Shown: positions 42,856 through 51,379 of the stretch, piece after piece | How the letters are laid out: each line of letters begins with the position of its first letter | How positions within the stretch are numbered: position 1 is the stretch's first letter | Assembly (NCBI RefSeq): GCF_900099915.1 | Contig: NZ_FNDB01000001.1 | Coordinates: 1 to 64,000, forward strand | Source of the DNA: Flavobacterium omnivorum | GTDB taxonomy: Bacteria > Bacteroidota > Bacteroidia > Flavobacteriales > Flavobacteriaceae | DNA: 64,000 bases | Direction of reading: 5' to 3' | Position numbers and translations under genes: made by a program | The notes under the pieces: generated by a model | The model's input: the letters and a program-made list of their open reading frames with translations, nothing else | The model's database searches: none | What the model was told of the DNA's origin: nothing

Positions 42856-42906
42856 AAATTCAAAAAGTCAAAATCGCTGGACGTTTTAAAAGAAGTTTTT
42901 GCTTAA
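42856..42906 (+). repeat. recO 3' end, copy 3 (relic)
   Basis: Codes for KFKKSKSLDVLKEVFA and TAA. Two changes in the conserved block (P to S, final S to A), other differences silent relative to recO. The region between this copy and ileS is the normal-looking upstream region of ileS, so this may be the oldest recO tail. Confidence 0.85.
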
Positions 42907-43004
42907 AATAGAATGTTGTCGGACTTATGATGAATTTTATCGAATTCTCTAATCAATTTTATCTATTTTCTCTCATCTTTTCTTTCTTTTATTCAAAATT
43001 CCTT

Positions 43005-43012
43005 ACTTTCGC
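43005..43012 (+). promoter_or_regulatory. -7-like box TACTTTCG for ileS
   Basis: TACTTTCG, one base off TAnnTTTG, lies 23 nt upstream of the ileS start. It is followed by GCACC as in other promoters in the window. Confidence 0.4.
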
Positions 43013-43035
43013 ACCTCGATTTAGAAAAGGATAAA

Positions 43036-46000
43036 ATGAGCACAAAATTTACTGAATACAAAGGACTTGACTTACCAACTATGGCGTCAGAAGTTCTGGA
43101 TTTTTGGAAGAAAGAAAATATATTCGAGAAAAGCGTAACCACTCGTGAAGGTAACACCCCATTCGTGTTTTTTGAAGGGCCACCGTCAGCAAATGGATTA
43201 CCGGGAATTCACCACGTAATGGCACGTGCTATTAAAGATATTTTTTGCAGATATAAAACTCAAAAAGGGTTCCAAGTAAAGCGTAAAGCAGGCTGGGATA
43301 CCCATGGTTTGCCAGTGGAATTAGGTACCGAAGCCGCATTAGGAATTACCAAAGAAGATATTGGAAAAACCATTTCCATCGAAGAATACAACGAAGCGTG
43401 TAAAAAAACCGTGATGCGTTACACGGACGTATGGAATGATTTGACGGAAAAAATGGGGTATTGGGTAGATATGGAAGATCCGTATGTGACCTATAAATCC
43501 AAATACATGGAGACGGTTTGGTGGATTTTGAAACAAATCTACAACAAGGACTTGATGTACAAAGGCTACACCATTCAGCCGTATTCTCCTAAAGCAGGAA
43601 CAGGATTATCATCGCATGAAGTGAACCAGCCGGGAAGTTACCGAGATGTTACGGATACTACGGTTGTGGCACAATTTAAAGTGATTGACGCGCACAAAGA
43701 GTTGTTGTTCTCAAAGTTTTACGATTACATCAGTTCAAACAATTTACTGCATTATAAGTTAGAAGCTTTGGATTTAGACGAAGTTTTCATCTTGGCTTGG
43801 ACTACCACACCTTGGACTTTACCAAGTAATACGGCTTTGACTGTAGGTCCAAAAATTGAATATGCTTTAGTAAAAACATTCAATCAATATACGTTTCGTC
43901 CGGCAACATTGATTTTGGCTAAGAATTTAGTTGGAAAACAATTCGGGAAAGGGTTCTTTGAAAGTTTAGATGCTGCTGATTTTGAAAATTTCAAAGAAGG
44001 AGACAAGAAAATTCCATATCAGGTTTTGGCGGAATGCAAAGGAGCTGATTTAGTGGGTATTCGTTATGAACAATTAATGCCATTGGTACTTCCGTTTCAA
44101 AATGCGGAGAATGCATTTCGAGTGATTGCAGGTGATTTTGTTACAACGGAAGATGGAACAGGAATTGTACATACGTCACCTACATTTGGTGCCGATGACG
44201 CAAAAGTAGCTAAAGAAGCATCACCAGAAATCCCGCCAATGTTGGTTCTGGACGAAAATGGAAATCCGGTTCCGTTAGTAGATTTACAAGGAAAATTTAC
44301 TTCGCACGTGGGTGAATATGCCGGTAAATATGTAAAAAACGAATATTATACCGATGGTGAAGCGCCAGAACGTTCGGTAGATGTTGAAATCGCCATTCGA
44401 TTAAAAGAAGAAAACAAAGCGTTCAAAGTTGAGAAATATGTACACAGTTATCCACATTGCTGGAGAACAGATAAACCCATTTTATATTATCCATTGGATT
44501 CCTGGTTTATAAAAATCACAGAAGTAAGAGATAGAATGTTCGATTTGAACGAAACCATCAACTGGAAACCAAAAGCTACTGGTGAAGGCCGTTTTGGGAA
44601 TTGGTTGAAAAATGCCAATGATTGGAATTTATCCCGATCTAGATTCTGGGGAATTCCACTACCAATTTGGAGAACCGAAGAAGGTGCAGAAGAAATTCTA
44701 ATAGGTTCGGTCGAAGAATTATACAACGAAATAGAAAAATCAATCACTGCTGGCTTCCAAAAAGAAAATCCGTTTAAAGGCTTCGAAATTGGAAATATGG
44801 CCGAATCAAATTATGATTTGGTTGATTTACATAAAAATGTAGTGGATGAAATTGTTTTGGTTTCTCCTTCTGGAAAACCGATGACTCGGGAAGCTGATTT
44901 AATTGATGTTTGGTTTGATTCAGGTTCCATGCCGTATGCACAATGGCATTATCCTTTTGAAAATAAAGATAAAATTGACCAAAACAAAGATTTTCCTGCT
45001 GATTTTATCGCAGAAGGAGTCGATCAAACGCGTGGCTGGTTTTACACCTTGCATGCCATAGGAACATTAGTTTTTGATAAAGTAGCCTATAAAAATGTAG
45101 TTTCAAACGGATTGGTTTTGGACAAAAACGGACAAAAAATGTCCAAACGTTTAGGAAATGCCGCAGATCCTTTTGAAACATTAAAAGAATACGGTCCAGA
45201 TGCGACACGCTGGTACATGATATCGAATGCGAATCCTTGGGACAACTTGAAATTTGATTTAGAAGGAATCGCTGAGGTTCGTAGAAAATTTTTCGGGACA
45301 TTATACAACACCTATTCATTCTTTAGTTTATATGCTAATATTGACGGTTTTAAATTTGAAGAAGAGGAGATTCCAGTGAACGAAAGACCGGAAATTGACC
45401 AGTGGATTATCTCAGAATTGAATACGTTGATTAAAGAAGTAGATGGTTTTTATGCGGATTACGAACCAACAAAAGCGGCTCGTGCCATCTCTGAATTTGT
45501 TCAGGAAAACTTGAGTAACTGGTACGTTCGTTTGTGCAGAAGACGTTTCTGGAAAGGAGAATATGCACAGGACAAAATCGCTGCTTATCAAACTTTGTAT
45601 ACTTGTTTGTTGACCATAAGTAAACTCGGTGCACCTATTGCTCCGTTCTTCATGGACAAACTTTACAGAGACTTAACATTAACAACACGGTCAGAAAAGT
45701 ACGACAGTGTACATTTGGCAGAGTTCCCAATTTCGGTTGAAAACTATGTTAATAAAATGTTAGAGAGTAAAATGGAGAAAGCGCAAACCATTTCATCACT
45801 GGTTTTATCACTCCGAAAAAAGGAAATGATAAAGGTGCGTCAACCTTTGCAAAAGGTAATGATTCCGGTACTTGACAACAATCAAAGAGCTGAAATTGAA
45901 GCCATTTCTGAGCTCATAAAAGCTGAAGTAAACGTGAAAGAAATCGTACTTTTGGATGATGCTTCGGGTATTTTAGTAAAACAGATTAAACCTAATTTTA

Positions 46001-46494
46001 AAGCGCTCGGGCCCCGTTTTGGAAAGGATATGGGCTTGATTTCTAAGGAAATACAAGGTTTTTCGAAGGAGCAAATTGCTCAATTAGATAAGGAAGGGAG
46101 CTTGGATGTAGTTATTGCAGGAAATAACGTAACTTTAACCGTAGAAGATGTAGAAATTACGTCACAAGATATTGAAGGTTGGCTGGTCGCCAACTCAAAT
46201 GGAATAACGGTTGCGCTTGACATTACAATTTCAGAACCCTTGAAACAAGAGGGTATTGCTAGAGAATTGGTTAACAGAATTCAGAATATCCGTAAAGATT
46301 CTGGATTTGAAGTGACGGATAAAATCAAGGTTCAATTGAAAAGAAATGGACTCTTGGAAGAAGCGATTCTTAAAAATGAAGACTACATTAAATCGGAAAC
46401 TTTAACGAGTGATTTAGTTTTTGTTGATGTTTTAGAATTGGGTACTGAAATAGAATTTGACGAAATAAAAACAATGATATTAATTTCAAAATAA
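43036..46494 (+). CDS. ileS: Isoleucine--tRNA ligase
   Basis: 1152 residues, typical of the longer (type 2) enzyme in Bacteroidota. The HIGH-like motif is in PSANGLPGIHHVMARAIKD, the editing domain includes TTPWTLPSNTAL and the zinc-free C-terminal half, and KMSKRLGNAADPFETL is the KMSKS motif. The anticodon-binding domain follows. It charges tRNA-Ile in the cytosol. It is followed by the DksA-like gene after 6 nt. Confidence 0.97.
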   Translation: MSTKFTEYKGLDLPTMASEVLDFWKKENIFEKSVTTREGNTPFVFFEGPPSANGLPGIHHVMARAIKDIFCRYKTQKGFQVKRKAGWDTHGLPVELGTEAALGITKEDIGKTISIEEYNEACKKTVMRYTDVWNDLTEKMGYWVDMEDPYVTYKSKYMETVWWILKQIYNKDLMYKGYTIQPYSPKAGTGLSSHEVNQPGSYRDVTDTTVVAQFKVIDAHKELLFSKFYDYISSNNLLHYKLEALDLDEVFILAWTTTPWTLPSNTALTVGPKIEYALVKTFNQYTFRPATLILAKNLVGKQFGKGFFESLDAADFENFKEGDKKIPYQVLAECKGADLVGIRYEQLMPLVLPFQNAENAFRVIAGDFVTTEDGTGIVHTSPTFGADDAKVAKEASPEIPPMLVLDENGNPVPLVDLQGKFTSHVGEYAGKYVKNEYYTDGEAPERSVDVEIAIRLKEENKAFKVEKYVHSYPHCWRTDKPILYYPLDSWFIKITEVRDRMFDLNETINWKPKATGEGRFGNWLKNANDWNLSRSRFWGIPLPIWRTEEGAEEILIGSVEELYNEIEKSITAGFQKENPFKGFEIGNMAESNYDLVDLHKNVVDEIVLVSPSGKPMTREADLIDVWFDSGSMPYAQWHYPFENKDKIDQNKDFPADFIAEGVDQTRGWFYTLHAIGTLVFDKVAYKNVVSNGLVLDKNGQKMSKRLGNAADPFETLKEYGPDATRWYMISNANPWDNLKFDLEGIAEVRRKFFGTLYNTYSFFSLYANIDGFKFEEEEIPVNERPEIDQWIISELNTLIKEVDGFYADYEPTKAARAISEFVQENLSNWYVRLCRRRFWKGEYAQDKIAAYQTLYTCLLTISKLGAPIAPFFMDKLYRDLTLTTRSEKYDSVHLAEFPISVENYVNKMLESKMEKAQTISSLVLSLRKKEMIKVRQPLQKVMIPVLDNNQRAEIEAISELIKAEVNVKEIVLLDDASGILVKQIKPNFKALGPRFGKDMGLISKEIQGFSKEQIAQLDKEGSLDVVIAGNNVTLTVEDVEITSQDIEGWLVANSNGITVALDITISEPLKQEGIARELVNRIQNIRKDSGFEVTDKIKVQLKRNGLLEEAILKNEDYIKSETLTSDLVFVDVLELGTEIEFDEIKTMILISK

Positions 46495-46500
46495 TCGAAT

Positions 46501-46881
46501 ATGGTAGATGAAGCTACAAGGTACTCTGACGCAGATTTAGCAGAGTTCAAAGTGATAATACTGAGCAAAATACAAAAAGCACAAGCCGATTTAGATTTGA
46601 TTAAAAGTGCTTATATGAATGATTTGAATAATGGTACCGATGATACATCTCCAACATTCAAAGCGTTCGAAGAAGGTAGTGAAACCATGTCAAAAGAGGC
46701 AAACTCACAACTGGCGATTCGTCAGGAGAAGTTTATTCGTGATTTGAAAAACGCCCTATTCCGTGTAGAGAATAAGACCTACGGCGTTTGTAAAGTGACC
46801 GGAAAATTGATAGGGAAAGAAAGATTAAAAATCGTTCCTCATGCTACCATGAGTATTGAAGCAAAGAACTTGCAACGATAA
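46501..46881 (+). CDS. TraR/DksA-family protein lacking most zinc cysteines
   Basis: 126 residues. A coiled coil (about 10-90, KVIILSKIQKAQADLDLIKSAYM, then RQEKFIRDLKNALFRV) and a DksA-like C-terminus YGVCKVTGKLIGKERLKIVPHATMSIEAK. Only one of the four zinc-site cysteines remains (in YGVC), so the zinc finger cannot form as usual. It probably still inserts in the RNA polymerase secondary channel. It is co-transcribed with ileS and leads to lspA. Confidence 0.85.
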   Translation: MVDEATRYSDADLAEFKVIILSKIQKAQADLDLIKSAYMNDLNNGTDDTSPTFKAFEEGSETMSKEANSQLAIRQEKFIRDLKNALFRVENKTYGVCKVTGKLIGKERLKIVPHATMSIEAKNLQR

Positions 46882-46901
46882 ACCTTCTGTTAAACAAGAA
46901 T

Positions 46902-46928
46902 TAACGCTCCATTGGGAGCGTTTTTTTT
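46902..46928 (+). terminator. Intrinsic terminator
   Basis: AACGCTCC pairs with GGAGCGTT around ATTG, followed by T-run. It lies 20 nt after the DksA-like gene. Confidence 0.88.
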
Positions 46929-46939
46929 GATTAAATTGC

Positions 46940-46947
46940 TATTTTTG
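46940..46947 (+). promoter_or_regulatory. -7 box TATTTTTG for lspA
   Basis: TATTTTTG matches TAnnTTTG and lies 20 nt before the lspA start, followed by CGCC. Confidence 0.5.
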
Positions 46948-46966
46948 CGCCATTAAAATTTATAAA

Positions 46967-47566
46967 ATGTCATTACGAAAAGCGTATCTCCTTATTTTTA
47001 TCTTATTGCTTGTTGATCAAGTTTCTAAAATTTATATCAAAACCAACTTTATTTTAGGAGAAGAAGTAGAAGTCTTCAGATGGTTCAAAATTCTATTCAT
47101 TGAAAATGAGGGAATGGCCTGGGGAACTAAAATTCCGGGAACTTATGGTAAATTGTTCCTGACGCTTTTTAGATTAGTGGCCGTAGGCGGAATTGGATAT
47201 TGGTTGTGGGATTCTGTGGAGAAAAAACACAGCTCAAATTACTTAATTGTAGCAATATCTTTAATTTTTGCTGGTGCTCTTGGTAATATTATTGATTCTG
47301 TTTTTTACGGCGTTATTTTTGACGACAGTCAACAACAATTGGCTACCTTATTCTCAGACCAACCTTATGGAACTTGGTTTCATGGTCAAGTAGTAGATAT
47401 GTTTTACTTCCCTTTTTGGCACGGAACTTTACCAAGTTGGTTGCCAATTTGGGGAGGAAGAGAATTCACTTTTTTCAACGCCATCTTCAATATTGCCGAT
47501 ATGGCAATTTCTACCGGAGTTGGAATCTTGATTTTCTTTAATAAAAAAGCATTTCATCACGATTAG
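46967..47566 (+). CDS. lspA: Lipoprotein signal peptidase (signal peptidase II)
   Basis: 199 residues. Four membrane segments, the N-terminal LLVDQVSKIYIK motif, GALGNIIDSVFYGVI with the conserved N and D, QVVDMFYFPFWH and the FNIADMAISTG block holding the second catalytic Asp. The extra loop between the third and fourth segments is usual in Bacteroidota. It cleaves the signal peptide of prolipoproteins in the inner membrane. Confidence 0.95.
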   Translation: MSLRKAYLLIFILLLVDQVSKIYIKTNFILGEEVEVFRWFKILFIENEGMAWGTKIPGTYGKLFLTLFRLVAVGGIGYWLWDSVEKKHSSNYLIVAISLIFAGALGNIIDSVFYGVIFDDSQQQLATLFSDQPYGTWFHGQVVDMFYFPFWHGTLPSWLPIWGGREFTFFNAIFNIADMAISTGVGILIFFNKKAFHHD

Positions 47567-47590
47567 ATTCAACGTTTTTTACAACATACA

Positions 47591-47625
47591 AAAAAGACCT
47601 GTTCATGATTTGAACAGGTCTTTTT
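47591..47625. terminator. Bidirectional intrinsic terminator
   Basis: AAAAAGACCTGTTCA (47592-47606) is matched by TGAACAGGTCTTTTT (47611-47625) with a 4-nt loop, A-run and T-run on both sides. It separates lspA and the convergent small lipoprotein gene. Confidence 0.93.
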
Positions 47626-47628
47626 CAG

Positions 47629-47826
47629 TTAATTTTTATTATGTCCCGGTGCGTAACGTTTTGCGCTTTTTCCACCGTATATTTTTTTAGCCTGACCTGG
47701 TGGAAGTCTTTTAGCTTTGTAGGTAGATCTGCTCGTTCCAGTGTGAATGCTGCAGTTTGAAAAGGAAACTGCAAAAAGAAGTACCATGATGCTTACAGCT
47801 ACCCTTGAATTTTTAAATGTTCTCAT
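47629..47826 (-). CDS. Small basic lipoprotein
   Basis: 65 residues. A signal with lipobox-like VSFSNC (Cys at 25), then a basic, Pro/Gly-rich tail with KRLPPGQAKKIYGGKSAKRYAPGHNKN. I recall proteins with this LPPGQAKKIYG-type tail labelled quinol oxidase subunit 4 in Flavobacteria, but this label has no support here. The real role is unknown. A single gene downstream of the 5-FTHF cyclo-ligase operon. Confidence 0.7.
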   Translation of the reverse strand: MRTFKNSRVAVSIMVLLFAVSFSNCSIHTGTSRSTYKAKRLPPGQAKKIYGGKSAKRYAPGHNKN

Positions 47827-47869
47827 AACTTGATTAAATTTTATCTGGTGCGAAAGTACAGATTAAAAG

Positions 47870-48439
47870 TTAAAACGAGTACACTCTATCTGGAGTAACA
47901 CAATAATTTAGTGCTATGTCACCCTCAAAAATACCTTCAATCAGTTCTTCAGCTTCAAAAAATGAAAGACCTATTTTGATGGCATCCGGTTTGCATTCGG
48001 ATAGAAATTTATCATAAAATCCTTTGCCATAACCCACACGATGTCCTTTTTTGTCGAATGTTAGAAGGGGGACAAATACAACGTCGATTTTAGTTGACGG
48101 AATTTCTATTCCATCGACAGGCTCGGGGATATTATATTCATTTTTCTTGATTTTTGTGTTGTCTGTCAGAAGAAAATGACTCATGTTTCTCGTCGAAAAA
48201 TCACTTTTAGAAATAATAATGTCCTTGTCTTTTCCAGAAAGCAAGTGTAAAATAAATTCGGTGTTGACTTCTTTGTGTTCAGAAATGGGCAGGAAAATAT
48301 GAAAATAGTTTTTCTCCCAAATCGGAATGGTAAGCAGTTTATTGGCAACAGCCAAGCTCATTTCTTCCACTTCATCTTCCGAAAGGTTTTGTCGAAGATT
48401 TTTGTACTTTAATCTTAATTCTTTTTTAGTGCTTTGCAT
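47870..48439 (-). CDS. 5-formyltetrahydrofolate cyclo-ligase
   Basis: 189 residues. LRLKYKNLRQNL at the start, FLPISEHKEVNTEFI, and the ATP/folate motif VPLLTFDKKGHRVGYGKGFYDKFL fit the family. It converts 5-formyl-THF to 5,10-methenyl-THF with ATP. Its first 14 nt overlap the aspartoacylase-like gene, so both are on one transcript. Confidence 0.92.
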   Translation of the reverse strand: MQSTKKELRLKYKNLRQNLSEDEVEEMSLAVANKLLTIPIWEKNYFHIFLPISEHKEVNTEFILHLLSGKDKDIIISKSDFSTRNMSHFLLTDNTKIKKNEYNIPEPVDGIEIPSTKIDVVFVPLLTFDKKGHRVGYGKGFYDKFLSECKPDAIKIGLSFFEAEELIEGIFEGDIALNYCVTPDRVYSF

Positions 48440-49403
48440 TTAAAATGGTCTTTGAAATATGATAAATGGCATCGCCCTGATACACAATTGGAGCTTGGTT
48501 TCCGTTGATGATAAACCCGTCATTTGGAGCTTTTATTTTGCGTTCAAATTTTCCAAATGGATCTGTTATTGTTGCCAATACAGTACCTTTTGTGACAAAT
48601 AAACCTATAAAACCGTTGTCGTGCAGTAAGCCTGAGCATTTTGCACGGATCCAGGCTGATTTTTGAATGTAAATGGTCTTTTTTTCTGGACTCTGGACAA
48701 CATGATTCTCAGCTAACATGTTAAGATGTGATAGAATGCGTTTAGCGCCTTCGACCCCAGCATGGGCTACCGGATAATCGATATTTAGTGATTTTCCACC
48801 TTCAAAAAGGAGCATTTTTACATCTAGCTTTTGACTGGCATTTCTAAAACTTCCAGCTATATTATTAGAAAACAAAGTGAAGGGAGCATTAAAGACATCG
48901 GCTAAATCTTTAAGCGCATCGTTATTTGGAGCTAACCTGATTTGCGGAGCATTAAATCGACTGGCGCCACCAGCATGAAAATCAACGGCATAATCTATAA
49001 TTGGCATTATTTCAGTTAGAATGTGATACGCAAATCGACTTGCTAAAGAACCTTTTTTGCTTCCTGGAAAAACTCTGTTCAAGTCTCTGCCGTCCGGGAA
49101 TTCCCTAGATTGATTTACAAAACCAAACATATTAATTACGGGAATACAGATGATAGTGCCTGTTTTTGGCTTATTTATTTTTTTGGTGATTAGCTGCCTT
49201 ACAATTTCAACTCCATTTATTTCATCTCCGTGAATTCCTGCTGAAAAGAGTATGGTAGGTCCTTCAATTTTTGAACGTTGAACAACTATAGGGATTTTAA
49301 GTTTTGTAGCATTGTGTAGTTTCGCAATTTCCATGTAAATAGTTTTACTTTGTCCAGGCAAAATAGATTCTCCTAATATACTTATGGTTTTTGAGTTTTT
49401 CAT
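48426..49403 (-). CDS. Succinylglutamate desuccinylase / aspartoacylase family protein
   Basis: 325 residues. FSAGIHGDEINGVEIVRQL contains the H-x-x-E zinc site, DLNRVFPGSKKGS and VDFHAGG with the third ligand follow. The C-terminal domain has the barrel-sandwich motif SGLLHDNGFIGLFV... FIINGNQAP. This is the M14 AstE/AspA-like group, often of unknown substrate outside arginine catabolism. It is co-transcribed with the cyclo-ligase gene. Confidence 0.88.
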   Translation of the reverse strand: MKNSKTISILGESILPGQSKTIYMEIAKLHNATKLKIPIVVQRSKIEGPTILFSAGIHGDEINGVEIVRQLITKKINKPKTGTIICIPVINMFGFVNQSREFPDGRDLNRVFPGSKKGSLASRFAYHILTEIMPIIDYAVDFHAGGASRFNAPQIRLAPNNDALKDLADVFNAPFTLFSNNIAGSFRNASQKLDVKMLLFEGGKSLNIDYPVAHAGVEGAKRILSHLNMLAENHVVQSPEKKTIYIQKSAWIRAKCSGLLHDNGFIGLFVTKGTVLATITDPFGKFERKIKAPNDGFIINGNQAPIVYQGDAIYHISKTILNAKH

Positions 49404-49540
49404 ATTGAATTAAAAGCTAAAAATAGAAATAATTATTTTGAATTCGTAAATTTGAAACGAAATAAGTAACGGTTTGTAAAATTAACAGCCTTGCTAAGGA
49501 AAGTCGCATAAAACGACACTTTTTTTGAAATAAATAAACC

Positions 49541-51343
49541 ATGCAAAACCCAACTCTTGAACTTCAAATCCAAACTTTACCAGACAATCCTGGCGTATAC
49601 CAGTATTATGATAAGGAAGGGAAAATTTTATATGTGGGCAAAGCCAAAAATCTAAAAAAAAGAGTTTCCTCTTATTTCAATAAAATTCACGATACGGCCA
49701 AAACCAATGTACTCGTAAAGAAAATTGTAACCATTAGACACATCGTTGTTCCTACGGAAACTGATGCACTTTTGTTAGAAAATAACCTGATAAAAACCCT
49801 GCAACCGCGCTATAATGTATTGCTGCGAGATGACAAAAGTTATCCTTGGTTGTGTATTAAGAAAGAACCTTTTTCCCGAATTTTTGCCACACGCAGAATG
49901 GTTAAAGATGGATCGGAATATTTTGGGCCGTATACCAGTTTCAAAACCGTAAGTACTATTCTGGATCTGATTAAAGAGTTATATCCGCTTCGAACTTGTA
50001 ATTATGATTTGAGTAAAAGCAATATTGAAAGTGGGAAATTCAAGGTTTGTCTCGAATACCATATTGGCAATTGCATGGGGCCTTGTGAAGGTCATGAGAC
50101 TTTGGAAAATTACCAAAAACAAGTAGATGCGATTCGGGAAATCTTAAAAGGGAACTTCAAAGAAAGTATGAAGGATTTTAAAAGGGTCATGACGAATCTG
50201 GCAACCGATATGCATTTTGAAGAAGCACAAAAAATTAAAGAAAAAATTGAAATTTTAGAAAATTACCAATCCCGATCCACGATTGTCAATCCAAAAATTA
50301 CCAACATCGATGTGTTTTCAATTGTCTCGGATGAAAGTGCGGCATACGTAAACTTTTTGCAAATTTCCCACGGTTCGATTATTCGTTCTCATACGATGGA
50401 AATTAAAAAGAAATTGGATGAAAGTGACGAAGAATTACTAGAATTGGCGATAATAGAACTGAGAGAACGTTTTCAATTATTGTCTCGAGAGGTGATTGTT
50501 CCGTTTCATGTGGATTTGGGCGAAAACATCAAAATTACAATCCCGCAATTGGGAGATAAAAAACAAATTCTGGACTTGTCCGTTCGCAACGCTAAGTTTT
50601 ACCGAATCGAACAGCTCAAACAACTGCAAATTGTAGATCCGGATCGCCATACCAAAAGAATTATGGCACAAATGCAGAAAGACTTGCGGTTACCTGTCGA
50701 GCCAAGACACATAGAATGTTTTGACAACTCGAATATTCAAGGTACGAATCCAGTCGCTGCTTGTGTAGTTTTCAAAGATGGAAAACCAAGCAAGAAAGAT
50801 TACCGTCATTTTAATATTAAAACGGTTGAGGGACCAGATGATTTTGCTTCGATGACCGAAGTAGTGTATAGAAGATACAAACGATTATTGGAAGAAGAAC
50901 AGCCTTTGCCTCAATTGATTATTATTGATGGAGGAAAAGGGCAATTATCATCCGCGTTGAAGAGTATAGATGCATTGGGTTTAAGAGGTAAAATCACCGT
51001 TATTGGGATTGCCAAAAGGTTAGAAGAGCTATTCTATCCTGGCGATTCTGTTCCGTTATATTTGGATAAAAGATCGGAGACCTTAAAAATAATTCAACAA
51101 TTACGAAACGAGGCACACCGTTTTGGGATCACGCATCACCGCGATAAAAGGAGTAAAACGGCATTGAATTCGTCGATTGAGTCAATTCCGGGAATTGGAG
51201 AAAAAACAATGTTGGCTTTGATTCAGCACTTTAAAAGTGTTAAAAGATTAAAATCAGCAACAGAAAAAGAAATTTCGGACGTTATAGGTATATCAAAAGC
51301 CAAAAAAATTGTCGAATTTTACAAGACAACAAATGAAATTTAA
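49541..51343 (+). CDS. uvrC: Excinuclease ABC subunit C
   Basis: 600 residues. GIY-YIG domain (NPGVYQYYDKEGKILYVGKAKNLKKRVSSYF, 1-95), UVR motif near 205-240 (DMHFEEAQKIKEKIEIL), RNase H-like nuclease with ECFDNSNIQGTNPVAACVVFKDG, and a C-terminal helix-hairpin-helix pair (IPGIGEKTMLALIQHF). It makes both incisions in nucleotide excision repair with UvrA and UvrB. Its stop is 36 nt before the patatin gene. Confidence 0.97.
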   Translation: MQNPTLELQIQTLPDNPGVYQYYDKEGKILYVGKAKNLKKRVSSYFNKIHDTAKTNVLVKKIVTIRHIVVPTETDALLLENNLIKTLQPRYNVLLRDDKSYPWLCIKKEPFSRIFATRRMVKDGSEYFGPYTSFKTVSTILDLIKELYPLRTCNYDLSKSNIESGKFKVCLEYHIGNCMGPCEGHETLENYQKQVDAIREILKGNFKESMKDFKRVMTNLATDMHFEEAQKIKEKIEILENYQSRSTIVNPKITNIDVFSIVSDESAAYVNFLQISHGSIIRSHTMEIKKKLDESDEELLELAIIELRERFQLLSREVIVPFHVDLGENIKITIPQLGDKKQILDLSVRNAKFYRIEQLKQLQIVDPDRHTKRIMAQMQKDLRLPVEPRHIECFDNSNIQGTNPVAACVVFKDGKPSKKDYRHFNIKTVEGPDDFASMTEVVYRRYKRLLEEEQPLPQLIIIDGGKGQLSSALKSIDALGLRGKITVIGIAKRLEELFYPGDSVPLYLDKRSETLKIIQQLRNEAHRFGITHHRDKRSKTALNSSIESIPGIGEKTMLALIQHFKSVKRLKSATEKEISDVIGISKAKKIVEFYKTTNEI

Positions 51344-51379
51344 TACTACCTAATTCTGCTACGAGACAAATTGCTGCTT

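Noticed and set aside
38149..42906. A recombinase or toxin-antitoxin system in the recO-ileS cargo
   Set aside because: No integrase, transposase or toxin motif is present; the XRE protein is paired with a four-TM membrane protein and not with a known toxin.
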